DNA of 64,000 bases from Hemicentrotus pulcherrimus. Lineage: Eukaryota; Echinodermata; Echinoidea; Camarodonta; Strongylocentrotidae. The notes beneath the pieces were generated by a model. That model was not told where the DNA came from and did not search any database. It was given only the letters and a program-made list of their open reading frames with translations. Below are positions 45,709 through 58,640 of this stretch, in pieces. The translations under genes were made by a program, and so were the position numbers. Location of the stretch: the NCBI GenBank assembly GCA_003118195.1, contig BEXV01000119.1:145256-209255 (forward strand), written 5' to 3'. Every line of letters starts with the position of its first letter. Position 1 is the first letter of the stretch.

Positions 45709-48700
45709 GTTTGCATGGTTTGACGAATAACACAGCGTTCTCTCTCACCCACCCACCTACTAATTCTTTGCTGTGAAGTTTGCAAACCTCAATTGCAGAG
45801 ATAAGAGAGGCTGGAATGAACAATACCTAGCTCTCAGAAGTTTTACTTTCGAGCTGTGAACTCTGACACACTTCATTTAAAATATTTGCAGAGTTTGCTG
45901 AAGGCCAATACGTTTGAATTTTGCTGAGAAGTTTGCAAAGGTGTTTCATAGCCCATAATCACAATTGAAATTGTCTATTTAAATTTTTTATTTTTTTTAA
46001 TATTTCTTTTTTACAGGAGTAAACACTGAACTTACTAATACTTTGTTGTGTTGTATGGAAAGCTGAATATGATATACTAGTGGTTTGAATACATGAGATT
46101 TGCCACTGTTGCTTCCATCACTGCAAGTTTCATAGATGATTAATTTTGTCATTGAAATCTTTGTTCTCAATGTGTCAACTAGCTAATCCATCATGTTTAA
46201 ATCATTTTGGTCATGAAATAATTATTATAATAATAATGGTCATAATGTAATAGATGTAAAGCTACTTAGTACTGCTTGCAGTTCATCATTGGTTAAATAA
46301 CTGAATGTTGATTGATAATAGTATCCTAACATTGCACTTCAATACTTCTCAACCACACAAGGTAGCTGAAGTCTAGATCTTTGATGGCACATACAGAGTT
46401 CCTTGCAAGTTTAAACAACCTTTCCGTTGACATAAAAAAATTTGTCACCTTGACTCTTACTAGATCATCCTTCCTTTATCCATTCCTCTGTATCCTCCCT
46501 ATCAATTATTTTATTACAATCTTCTCCTGTTTTGATGAGTTTTATACATTTTAGCTGTTACCTGTTTCCGTGGAGCGGATGATATGAGAGATGTGACACG
46601 TTGAGGATTAGGGTTTGGTATTAGGTAGCATTGATTCTCTGAAGGAAATGAGGAAATTGTTATGAATGTAGGATGTGGATGAAAATTTGGCACAGATGTT
46701 TTTATTTTCTTAAAAAAAGTTATGAGGAAACTGGATAGATATCCAGGTCATCATGGTTTTCAACATGAATGGGAGTTTATATATATATATATATGATTTA
46801 ATTCATCCCCTCTTCTCATAAATACAAAGGATAGGAGTATATGCAATGATATCCCATGTAGAGAAAGTAGTGGGGATATTTAGCAAAACAGTTGGCATTT
46901 TCAGAATGGTTTAGTAATGGTAAAATGCCCTAGAACTGAAAAATGTGTTTAATCTTGTGGTGTGTTAATATCCCCAAGTTAATTAAAGAAAATATATATG
47001 TAGTGTGTACAACATGGGTGGCATGCCAAAGAATTAACAAGTCATATAAGACTGAACTGAATAGTTAAGTTGCACAATTCATGCATATTCATTGTTCATA
47101 ATGTATATTAATGTTCCACTTGTAAATGCTGTTATTCATGATCACTACCTTTATCATGGTTTGACTAGATAACATTGGGGTGATGTGGAGTGTAATGAGG
47201 GGGTGTGTTTGGAGTATACAGGAAGCCATTGCGGCAGGTGGATAAAAGGAAACAACACAAAGATCGTAAACAAGGAAACTGTTCTTAAACCTCTTCCACA
47301 ATCCCATCCTGCTTATATTTTTTTCGATTTCAGTAATGGATAGTTTGCACGCATTTTTTGCTGTTGTAGATTTCCCTATGTATTTGTTTTGACTACTTTC
47401 TGCCTGCTGTTTTTCTCTCCATTCCTATTGTCATGACAATAAAACAGTTCTTTATTATTCTTTAGAATTACTGTTTTGCCCATCATTTTATTCTACGTAC
47501 AGTTTCCCTCAATTTGACTCTCTCTTTCTCTCTCTGTCTTTCGGCTTCTCATCTTTCCTTCTTTCCCCTATTCTTCTTGGTTCTTTCTTTTCTCCTTTTA
47601 CTCTCTACCTGTTCTCCTTCTTCTTCTTATCTCCCCTCTCCCATCCCACCTTTGTCACTCTATTCAAATGCCTTTCACACTTTCCAATTCTTAACCATTT
47701 TGTCTAGCCTAAGAATCTCTGCCCATCTACATTTCTTCTCCAAAACCAAGTTTGATATACAGACTACAAATGCCCCTATCTTGGAAGCTAGTGCCTGTCT
47801 GGCAAGAATCCCAGAACAATGAGGCAGCAGTCAGTCGTAGGGAGCAAACAATCACATTGGTAGCCATTCTTATAGTCCATACCTGTCTAAAACCCTGGAC
47901 CAGTCTTGGCTACTGTGCTTCCATGTCACCCAAGAACTTATAAAGACTCTGGTCTTCATTCTTTAAGTATTGTTTGGACCTTCTCAAGGTCCTGGTCTTG
48001 AACAATGTCAAGGTCTTGGCACTGCATCTGCCATTGTAGTCTGGTCTGATGGGTTCAGACTAAGTCCTCTCTGGTACCCCGCAGAGGTCCGTCCCTCCTG
48101 GATCATCTAGAGGAAGTTATAAATGTCATGATTGCATGCAACGACCAGCCAAGATAATAATCAAAGCGTGCCTAGCCCTCATCGCCCTGCCTTTATAACT
48201 ATTGTCTGGACACAACCATAAATTAATCATTCCCTTTTATGGACTGGTATTAATAGATGGTTCAATTAATTCCTCCTTTCCTCCCTCTCTCCATAGTTTT
48301 CCCATTTCCTTGTCTCTTGTGCTCATCGCTATGGTGATATAACTTGAGTGACCTTTTAACCACTTTTAACTCTTTTGTTTTCATTCCATACCCAACTAAA
48401 TACAAGTACTGATCAGTCTCTATCATATCTTATACTGCAATGTATATTGCCATACATTAAAGTATTGATGAATTCATTGACAAAGAGTTTGTGGGGACCA
48501 GAACAAGGGTTTTTTCCTTCTGAATTCCATAGAGTTGTGAAAAGAAGTCTGCCACAAATTGAATACTGCATTTAACATAGTGTTGATTTTTATCTTATTT
48601 CATTTTATTTGTGAACTGATACTGTTTGAGATTTTTTACCACAGCAGAAAGAGTTGATGCACATACAGAAAACTATTTTGATGTGACACCTAATGATAAT

Positions 48701-49246
48701 ATTAATGATTGTGTGATATGACTTGCTAACTTTGATATTTTTCTCATAAATAGCATTAAAGTTTGCACTAGATAACACCCCATCCATTGAACTTTTTTCA
48801 AGATAGATTGCAAATTTTGAAGTGTGGATTATGTATTTGTAACATGTATTTTATTCACCATTCTGCTGTGTTCTGCTTTTAATGACATAGATCATAACAT
48901 GCAGATTAAATCATTGTGTATACATGTAATGTATACATTGCAAAGAAGCATGTTCCAACTTACAAAAATTTATTGCATGACCTAGCTGTACTGTGTAGAA
49001 TTTTAGTAGCGAATCATTTAAAAGAAAGTCGTTTGGAAATGCAGAGGTTTTAGGGTTGAGCAGTGGTACAATGTTCTTTGGCAAGATGTCCATCTACATG
49101 TGCCACTCTCAACCTCGTAAAATTACTAAAGACATGCTAATATTGGAATGCCATAATGACTCGGTAGATGAGTATGTTAGAGTACAAGAGGCAAAAATTA
49201 GTATTGTTATTATGATTTTTTTTCTTTCTTGTTCTTATTACCTCAG
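45709..49246 (+). other. Intron with SINE fragment near its 3' end
   Basis: AT-rich, with a short TA repeat at 46,779-46,794 and a pyrimidine-rich zone at 47,514-47,740. A SINE-body fragment at about 49,043-49,215 runs into the acceptor pyrimidine tract. Nothing coding is recognised. Confidence 0.65.
49043..49215 (+). mobile_element. SINE fragment adjacent to the acceptor of the next exon
   Basis: The stretch gttctttggcaagatgtcca, then tctacatgtgccactctcaa matches the body of the SINEs at 3,538 and 12,690. A degraded tail ends tattgttattatgatttttt about 20 bp before the splice acceptor. Confidence 0.6.
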
Positions 49247-49324
49247 GCGATTGAAATGTCGGACATCAGGTACAGAGATAGAGATGAGAGGGGGAAAGGA
49301 GGTCCTGTAGATCGCAGGGAAAGG
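49247..49324 (+). CDS. Cav2: Cav2 C-tail exon: Arg/Asp-repeat linker
   Basis: This 78-nt exon (26 codons, phase 0/0) reads AIEMSDIRYRDRDERGKGGP, then VDRRER. The acceptor is cttgttcttattacctcag and the donor gtaagt, both strong. The RYRDRDER run resembles mixed-charge RD/RE linkers and leads into the larger Arg-rich exon at 50,320. A second AG-GT pair 28 nt downstream would shift frame if used. Confidence 0.88.
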
Positions 49325-50319
49325 GTAAGTCAACAAGCTGTGGTGGCTGCAGGTAAAATGTCAGGCAACCAGAGTATTCATCAAATCAATTCTACAATAT
49401 TACCAGATATAAAGAATGCAGGATTTTATTCATTTTCACTCATCAACCCCATTAATGCTTTTATTTTGACAATGAAAAATGCATGATTAACCTCCAAACC
49501 CTTTTTTTAACTTACATGAGACAGACCTGTCTCACATAAGAAATGATTCATGCAAGATTCTTTATTCATATAAGTTTTGTGATTTACATAACAGACCCTT
49601 TGGAACATTTGAGTTTAATAAACCATATTGTTTATACTAAAAAAGATGCATGAGGACGTTTTAAGTCGCTGTTAATTAAGTTTGCTGTAATCTTTTATTG
49701 TGTTCACAGAAATAATGATTTCTCACACTATGTTTTAGTCATTTCTTTTGTTTTATCCAAGATATCTTCCCACTCATTTGCGTTATACATGTATATCAGA
49801 GATGTTGATGTTATGTGTCTCTCAAAGATTAGATATATACAGCTAATCATTGAAAAGATACTATTTATATTTAAAGGAAACAGTAATAGTTCCCAACTGA
49901 AAATACATATTGTGACCATGAAGATAATGGATTTATTTGTGATATAAAGTATTTTGTATTCACTGAGCACATTGTATGCATGACCAAGATTTAAGATTAC
50001 ATGCAGAATCATTGATCAACCTAGCTAATTTCATGCTAGCAGACACCTGTCTGTCATTTTATTGCTTCCATATGCACTTTGTTTCTCTGTTTGGCAGCTT
50101 CTCAGTTTTGTGCCTGAAATCACGGAATATGTTTATTTTCAAGATTAAAAAAAAGATCATTTTTAGCATTTATTTTTTGATTCCCCAGAGAAGTTTCTTA
50201 GTTTGATATTGCATTTCTTTTAATTCATTGATTTTTGTTTTGATTTGTTTATGAGTTCTTATTTTTTTATAATTTCTGTTTTATTTTGCCTTTTCTGACA
50301 AATCTCATGACATAAAAAG
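49325..50319 (+). other. Intron before the large C-tail exon
   Basis: AT-rich with T-rich sequence at the 3' end. No repeat family is recognised. The acceptor is chosen as the first AG (cataaaaag) after the T tract; later AGs at 50,331 and 50,346 are also in phase. Confidence 0.6.
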
Positions 50320-51414
50320 CATTCGATGGACAAGCATGCCATACAGTATTCAAACAACACGACAGGTGGCAATACACCGTACTCTCACTCCGATTACAGC
50401 CTGGCCAGGGGCGGGACAGGGAGGGAACGCGAAAGAGACCGTGAAAGGTCCAGCGAAAGGGCCAGACCCCGGGTAAGGCATTCCGTCACTATTAGTAGTG
50501 ATGAAGTGCCATTCTCAGACCGGGAACGCTTTAGCGATGACAGGAGACAGTACCCCGAACGTGATCGTGAGAATGCAAGCAGAGAGAAACGACACTCCTT
50601 ACCTCCCGTTAACAATTTTGACCAAATGGAACGTCCTCGCAGGAGACCCCCTCAGTCAGTGAGCCAAGGTGGGCTCAGTGGCCGATCGGGCAATAGCGAT
50701 GGACATGGAAGCACTGGGAATAAAGCTATAGATGCCATTCTCAAAAGGGGTAGTGATATTCGGGCCCAAAACAGGCAGGATCCAAACAGTTATGGCCAAA
50801 CACCTAGAGATGGCCAACCTAGAGATAGCCAACCCACAGATAGAGAGAGAAAAATGGGCATTCCTAGGCAGCGTCCCAGACAAGGGTCCCTACCAGCTCC
50901 TCCTATAACTGGATCCCATAGCATGCCTGCCTTTGATGACGGGCGCCCAACCAGACAAAGACATTCTGTTGGTTCTCCTAGCATGCCTGACTTCCAGGGC
51001 AGGGGCGCTCGACAACCTGGTGGCGGGTTCACCAGCACCCCTGCAGGAGACGACAGAAGAGACCAACGCAGACCATCTGCTGAACAGTCTTCCAGAAAAC
51101 GATCGAACCGACACGATGACGCCTTAATAGACACTAGACCGCCTCAGCAGGACATTATACAGGAAGAGGATGAGGGTATTCCCCCTGACGGTAGTGATGT
51201 CCTCAGACGCACAGCGCGCAATAATAGAAAGAATAGCGGCGGCCATCTTGGTCAGTACCAAAAGTTTGATAACTCCCTAGATAGTGAGGAGCTCCCTTCC
51301 CTAGCCCCCGGCCAGGATGTGAGAGGAGAAAGAGATACGGTGGAAGGTAGCTACTATAACGAGGATGCTGTATCCTCCAACAAGTCTGCATCAAACTACG
51401 CTAGACCAACAGAG
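50320..51414 (+). CDS. Cav2: Cav2 large C-tail exon: Arg/Ser/Pro-rich disordered segment
   Basis: This exon of about 1,095 nt is open for 365 codons. It includes RERERDRERSSERARPRVRH, KRHSLPPVNNFDQ, RRRPPQSVSQGG, and the related pair GSHSMPAFDDGR / GSPSMPDFQGR. Several R-x-x-S sites suit basophilic kinases (RVRHS, KRHS, RQRHS). The acidic stretch QQDIIQEEDEGIPPDGSD lies near the end. Donor gtgatt after the codons for RPTE gives phase 0. If that donor is not used, the frame ends at TGA 51,493 after a Cys/Ser-rich run. The start is uncertain by up to 27 nt because several in-phase acceptors exist. Confidence 0.9.
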
Positions 51415-54400
51415 GTGATTGACTTGTCTTGTCGTCTCTGTTCTAGTTATAGCTCAGTTGGTCTTAAATCTAAATATCCCCCTTCTTCTTCTTGACACCC
51501 ATTCTCTTCCAATAGCCCACAAGTAGACCCCTTGATTTTGACTTTCTGTAGTTGTATGATCTGAGCTAAGAATGGATATGAAAATGGAAACATTAATATA
51601 AAGTTAATTGCACATCAACCTTCATTATTATTGGTGGTGGGGTAGTATAATTATTGTATTCATGTTCTTTGAATGCTCTTATTACAGGTATGTCCTTAAA
51701 TCTATCTACATAGTATATTTTATGTATACATGAATATATACTTTTACCGTTTGCTTTATACTCTTAAAATCTGTATAGGATATATTTGAATCTATTATAC
51801 AAGTTTATTCATCTATTTAAATATATACAGACGTCTATATACATAGAGCACAGGGTATAGAGGAGTAATACAAAAATAAACTTTTTCTTTAGTAAAATTA
51901 GAAAGAGATGCATGCTTGAGAGATGCTTATAATATATATTCCATTTCAGATCCATTCTAGTTTAGGTCAGCTCAGAAAATGATGTCACAAGAATGCTCCT
52001 CTCTGTTGAGTTCTTAGAATAAAACTTTATCTAAACTCAGAAGTATTATGAAAAAAATGTGACCATTGAAGAACATCATTTGACTTCATAGACTGCATTT
52101 GGAGCAATTTGTTTATTACTTCAGCCACAGTCTTCTTTGTATTCAATTATTTTTCCACCTTTCTTCCTGCAGATGTGAAAAGAGCAGGTACTTTGTCACT
52201 GTCAATATGTTTAAATGCTTTAAATTAAGTCCACAGATTCATTCAGAAAACATGAAACACAGTTATTCTTATCATGTGAGAAGACCAACAAAACTTGCAG
52301 AGCATATCTTTCGATAATTATAAAAAAAGAAAGTCTCTTACACAAAACAATCCAACTGCTCCAAGTGCAAAGGACGTTTGATGCGATCGAGCCCGGCATT
52401 CTTGTGATTATATCATTCTTTCTGAGCCTACTTCAACTCACCATTCCTAAAATAAGACTATCTAAGGGCAAGTCACTGTATGTATTTGTGTGTATGCGAG
52501 AGGGTGTATGTATGTTTGAGTAAAGACAGCGTTCTAGAGACTGATCCAAAAGTTTAGGTTTTGAATTCATGACTGTTAGGTGTGGTGTTTGTGTAAAGAT
52601 GTGATGTCTATCCTTTTCTCTTTTTCATATCCTCCCTCTTTCTAAATCTCCTTGATATTAATTTTTATCTTTTGTAGTCTGGTGTATAGATATGGAAAAA
52701 GCACTGGTTATTAAGAGATGGTAGAAGATAAATTCTTTAAGATTGAGATTATTTTTTTAAAAGTCTAAAACATGAGCATATGCAATATCTCAGGAAGTAA
52801 AGTAGTAGTAAAAAGTTAAGTAACATAAAATCTGCTCTTTTTTGTATTAATGAATGACATATGACACATTACGATGACATCCATTTGTCATAGTTTGTAA
52901 TGATCTGTCCCAAAAAAAATATCACTCAGCACCCTGATTAAAAACAGATTCAAGGAAGCTCAAATTTCACTGGAATGAAAAGCCGTCATTTGCTTAGCAG
53001 CTGCATTAGACTATCGTTTGACAGCATTAAAGAAAGCAGTTGCAGGTTGCGATACCTGGGGTAATTTATTGTAATCTTAATGAAAGAAATGTATGTAAAT
53101 GTACAGCATCATTCAATTACAATATTTGAAAATAGTCATTTGGAGATCAGGTAATTGTATTCTGGTGCTTATTCTCAGATTTGCGCTCATAGAAGTTTAG
53201 TGTTTTGTCAATACTAACCATTCATCCAGAAACATAGATCATTTAGATCCTTGTGTTTTATGTAAATTCTTTGGTAAAAACTTGGTAACATAATTGGTCT
53301 GAGAAAAAACATACCAGTATGTTTATTTTAAAAAGGATTTGATAGTCTTGCAGGTCACTTATTAAAGTAGATAGTTAAGTACACTCAATAAACTCACTAT
53401 GGAGCTTTTAAGCCTGTAAGGAATCTTCAGAACATATGAACTAAGTGTTGTTTCATGTCATACCTAAGATTTCCTTTCTCAAAATTTGATTGTGATTGGT
53501 ATGATGATCCTATTATGATAATTTTAGCTACATCAATTTGAGTGTGTGCATTGATCAGGCAGGTATGCGATGAAACTCCCCAAATGCTTACACCGACAAA
53601 AAAAAGTTGCCTCTCCTTTTGCACAGCAAAGCCATGAAATAAACCCTTGCTGGTAATGTTCGAACCGCAAACACTGCGCTATAATAAATAACAATAATGT
53701 TTTACCCTCCCTTGTTTGTGATTGTGGTGTGTCAGCATGGATGTAGCTCGTCTATACCAATAGAGGGAGGTTTAATTTGACTGGAAGTACTAGTTGGCTA
53801 TTAATTCAAATGAGAAAGAAGCATAACCTTTATTGTAATATGGCACCCCATGTCAGCTTTCTTGTAGTGAATCTATAAGATATTGACTAAAGACTGATTA
53901 ATGCTTGAAGCAAAAACATGTAAACATTATATAAATCAGCTCTGCTATATGTATTTCTAGTCAAAGTAGATAGCCCTCTTTTGGTCAAGATAGGTGAAAC
54001 CTTTAAATTGATGAATGAGCCTTATTGTATTTCATGTATAAAGATGTTAATAATCTGAACACTGACAAGATCACTTTCAAATCCACAAATTACGGCGATC
54101 AAAGTGATTTGTAAGGCGGATGGTGACATTTGCAATAATTCAACTTATCAGTAACCAATATTTAGTTCGGGGTCTATTTACAAGTAGGAATGTCGCTAAA
54201 ATTTATAAGATTTCTTCTGTTGAATTTAGCATAACGAAGAGAGTGATAGTTTGATGGGAGACAAGGGGCACATACCCTTTTTTGCTTGTTTATTTGCATG
54301 TGATATTAGATTCACTCCTTCACATCCCAAACCTTGCCCAACTTAACTTCTTTTGCTGCTTTATGTTTGACTGTTTGCATGTTCACATTTCATTCTTCCA

Positions 54401-54767
54401 TTCATTTTTTTTCCCTCATGTTCTCTCATCGCACAAATATATAATTTGAGTTACTCCACAAATTGTTTTCTTTTCCAATGCATCAATTATTTTGCACAGG
54501 TTTTGCTTTTTTTTCTTCTAAAAGCATTGATTCTTTTCTTAATTCCTAACTTTTGCAAGATTTTCTGATTTAATTTTACATTCATATGAAATGCTGAATT
54601 GAGTTTCCATGATATATAATCTTCAAGTTTAATAATTCATCCATTTTATTTTTTATTATTAATTGAATTTATTTTGGATTGATAGTGACATACCATGCAA
54701 GCAGGAATGTCTAATGTCTAACCTGTGTTTATTGGTTTCCCATTGCCCCCTGCGTGCTTCCGTAAAG
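51415..54767 (+). other. Intron between the large exon and penultimate exon
   Basis: It begins with an 81-nt open extension of the large exon to TGA at 51,493-51,495. The rest is AT-rich with no repeats of note. An AATAAA lies near 52,018. Confidence 0.65.
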
Positions 54768-54846
54768 GGTGCTAGTAGTAGTAGCCGTCATGAACGGCTA
54801 GATTCCGAGGACAGCGTTTCATCCTCACAGCCTCTCTTGAGTCCAG
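54768..54846 (+). CDS. Cav2: Cav2 penultimate C-tail exon: Ser-rich
   Basis: This 79-nt exon (26 codons plus 1 nt) reads GASSSSRHERLDSEDSVSSS, then QPLLSP. The acceptor is tgcgtgcttccgtaaag, with an atypical purine-rich end, and the donor is gtaaca. The split codon G|GG gives Gly at the junction, so the protein reads LLSPGRSPSPRRR into the last exon. RHERLDSEDSVSSS has clustered acidic-directed (S-x-x-E/D) sites that CK2-type kinases could modify. Phase agreement with both neighbours supports the call. Confidence 0.88.
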
Positions 54847-56182
54847 GTAACACTTTAAAGCAAGCTTATGCACACTGATGACAGCAATTACTCACTATGT
54901 TCACACTGTAGTTACATTGTGTGGTCGTGTTCAACATAGGAAATGTTGTGATGAATCACACAGAAAAGCCATTATGTGGTCCCCCCTCCCCGTGAGATTT
55001 TCCTATGTGATGGTATTCCTTAGGGCAAATACATAATGTTTCCACACTGTGGTTTTGCTCTGTGGTAACTCCCCACACAGCAAAGTCACACTGTGGACAT
55101 GATGAATTTACTATAGGGTAGCGTTCCACACAGGAAGTCACATACTGAAGAAGAGAGGGATTTCTTTATGAGGAGGGTGTTCTAACAAGAAATCTTGCCA
55201 TGTCCACACTGTGGTTTCTTATGTGGTGATCCACTGTATGACTTCCTTATGTGGCAACATACCACACAATAAAACTATGGTGTGACATGCCGAGTGGGCT
55301 TAATTACACTCATTATGCACATTGCGTTAAGTACTGTGGACTCGTGCTTTGTGAGTCCACAGTGTGTCTTCTCTTCCCATACCACACTGCTGTTGTTGTA
55401 CCTAGCCAGTGCAAAGTCTCTAGTTTTGAGTGTGTGTTATGTTCGTTTGCTGTGACAGTCGGGTCTGTAACACCTTTAATTGATCTGTGATTTCTCTAAA
55501 GAACATATCTCCATTATTAACTCATGCCTGAACAAGAAAGTTAAAACTGTTTGAGGTTCTTTTAAAGGGCATGAGGTAAGGAGCGGAGCATGTTCTGGTT
55601 TTCGTATTTAACATATAATAAGTAAGCTTTCATCATGATATGTGTGCAACAAATCCTTTCAGCAACTCTCATTCTTTCTTGATAGCCACTGTCTATACAC
55701 AATCCAAGTTTTGAATATTTCTGACTTGGATTTAAACCAACATCTACATCAACATCATAACACTGATACACATACAATACATACGCTTCATTCAACTGGC
55801 AGTTCCACTATTATTTGCTTTGGTAATTTTTATTTATGTAATTTCCTATGGTTGAAATGAAGGAAACATGTTTTTTTTTATTGCAAAGTTCTTTTTTTTT
55901 TTTCTTTTTTTCTTTAAATGGGAAATCTCATTTTTCCAGAGCATATTAATCAAGTCTGCTATGTGAAATGATATGTAAATTGTCACTTAATGTATATAGA
56001 TTTATCACTTTGCACAAGAAATATAATACATGTATTGATATTTGTTTAAACTGTTTTTCCTAAGTATGTATGTGAATAAGCATGTTACCTGTTTTATGTA
56101 AAGAAGCACTATATAACCATTTGTGTGCATGGTGCTACTCAAATACATTGAATGTTGCATATCCTTGGATGTTCATCCTGTG

Positions 56183-56265
56183 TTTAACCGTTCAACTACC
56201 AAATTCTCTTAGCCCCCATAGGCTCAATACATGCATCATTCAATTTCAGTACTCAATGGGTTTAA
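56183..56265 (-). repeat. Short TTAACCC-ended repeat, copy 4 (inverted)
   Basis: On the minus strand it reads gtattgagcctatggggg in the core, matching gtgttaagcctgtggg of copy 3. The ends are ttaaaccc and ggttaaa. Confidence 0.55.
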
Positions 56266-57570
56266 ATTATAAATAACTATGAATTGTTGGTCTAAGATTT
56301 GTTATTAAACCATTTTTCATGATTTCAAATACAGTGTATGTTAAAGCCAAATATCTCATTTTGGGGGAGGGGGGATTACTAAGTCAGCATTTACTGCTTT
56401 ATGAGTCCCCGACAATACATTACCTCTAAAGTGCAAGCAATTTAGTGTTAATGGAAGTATTGGACCCCCTTTTTTGACGGGGGGGGTGGTCTAAGTTGGA
56501 ATTAAGTTTCACAGAAGCTACTTGTGCTTGTAAAGTACAGTTTTTGATAGTATAAGTACAAGATATGAAGATTCATGTACCTGTACAAAAATCTTTGAAG
56601 GATATGAGTAACCCCTTTGCCACAAACCAATGCCCTGTTAAGGCAAATAAAGAGTACAGTGGTTCACTAGTACCGGTAACCATTCTACCCTTAATTCACG
56701 TGCCAGGAAGATTAATCTTGATAAAGGAAGAGATTTCAATTTTGACAGATTGATTAAGGCATGAAAATGAATGCCAAGAAGGCGGAGGGGAAATTAAGAT
56801 TATTTACAATGAACCTGAAGGTGGAACTAATTCTGTTAGACCTAGTTCTTGCCAAGACATCCCAGGAGGATGAAATCTATCCTATTTGGCATTTCTGCAA
56901 GATTACAACTTTATAAAGACCCACACTTTTCTACCACATTCAAAGGGATAAATGTAAAAAAGCAGACACACTGTGCTAATCAATCAATCAATCAATTAAA
57001 AGTAATCATTCAGAATTTACTTTTCACAAAATGAAAGGATGAAGATATACATTTATTTCTACTTTCTCGTGATTTAAAAAAACTATAAGGGGTTCATGCC
57101 ATTGATGATATTAAAGTAATATACATGTAGTAATTAGTTTTTTTTCATCATTAGCTAAGTAGGGAAGAATTTGTTGACAGAAAAGAGGGAATCGTTTAAA
57201 AAATAAGTATTTTGTGCCTTGCACCTTGTATGTGTCTTCACTTTATTAGCGTTCACTGTAGTTGAGTATTTAAATGTCTGGTGTCATTTTGGTGGTGTTT
57301 AAACATCTCCCACATTAAACTAGATATGCATGTAAACTGGCATTTGGTCAATAAAGTAAATTTTCCTCTAATCTTTGCTTGAGTTTTGGCTAATCCATTA
57401 ATCTATTGATCCAATTTTGTTTATTGGAAGGATAATGCAGTCCTAGTAATGCAAAATATGATAACTGTTTCCTTTTTTTTTCCAAAGATAACAGAATATA
57501 GGTCAATCAAATCAAATTTGAAGAGTTATGTGAGAGCAGTTGTTAATTTTGCATTTTTACCACTTTTGTA

Positions 57571-57608
57571 GTTCTTATTGTGGGACAGTTCTTATTGTGG
57601 GACAGTTC
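57571..57608 (+). repeat. Short tandem repeat ttcttattgtgggacag
   Basis: Two full copies of a 17-bp unit and a partial third. Confidence 0.9.
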
Positions 57609-58589
57609 TTTTTCATAATAATTGTCAGTAAATAATTGTCTGAAGTTTTTTTTCTAAGACATTTGTAAATTTGAATGTTAATTGCAATATAATTTATCAA
57701 TATAATTCAGTATGAAGGTAAAAAAAAGAAGATCATCTTTGTTTTAAGAAGGTCTAAATTTTTGTTTGTGTACATTAAAACCATACAAATTGTAATAAAA
57801 GACACCCCAAAATGTATTGTTTCATATTATCTGTCTGTAAAGTTTATGTATGTATTTCAAATTAAGTGTAATATTTATTTGTAATTAGTATATGTGTATA
57901 TTTGTTCAAAGTAATATAAAGTGATGGTCAAAGAAAGGGGTTTTAAGAAAATACTCTGAAATCTTAGCCGGAGAAAAATAGGAGTTTCCGCATTTAAGTG
58001 GCTCAACTGAAATAGTGGGCATTTCATGTTCTGAATGACAGAGTCATACATTTTTTCATGAAATTGTGGAGGTAATTTATTATGATATATTCACAGATAA
58101 CGAAATCAGTGATAGAATAATATTTTTCCTGCTGATTGTTTTCTACTGTCTGGTATATATCTGAAAACTATCAAGAAACTCAAGCACATCACCTATGCTT
58201 ACCCTTGAATCTTTACCAACACTTTGTTAACTTTACTTGGTGTAATTGTTCCCTTTTATTTGTTTTATGTTATTTTAATTTGTCTTCTCGCACAAGTGTA
58301 TATAGCCTAAAAAATGATTGTCGAGTAGTTTTTATTCCATGTAATCTTCAAATGAAATTAGACATGTAAAGTGATTTTACTTGAATGTGTTAAACAGATC
58401 ATATATCTTTGCAAAGAGCTAGTAATATTTGGAGTACTTTTTTAATTTAAAATATACAGTGTATATTTATATATATATATATATCACAAAAGGAAAATTT
58501 TACTAAATTAAAATTTCATGAGATATACACATTCTTCATGCTTCAATTCAGATATGTGGATCAAATTCATATATGAAATTGATTAATGT

Positions 58590-58640
58590 TTAATAATAAT
58601 AATAATAATAATATCTAAGATTTATATAGCGCTGGTACAC
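58590..58640 (-). repeat. SINE-tail fragment: (TAA)n plus atagcgct
   Basis: About eight taa units are followed by tatctaagatttatatagcg, like the inverse of the SINE 3' tails elsewhere in the window. Confidence 0.5.

Noticed and set aside
50394..51134. Several open frames opposite the large C-tail exon
   Set aside because: They are antisense shadows of a GC-richer coding exon whose Arg codons avoid stops on the other strand. The sense frame has splice sites and phase continuity.
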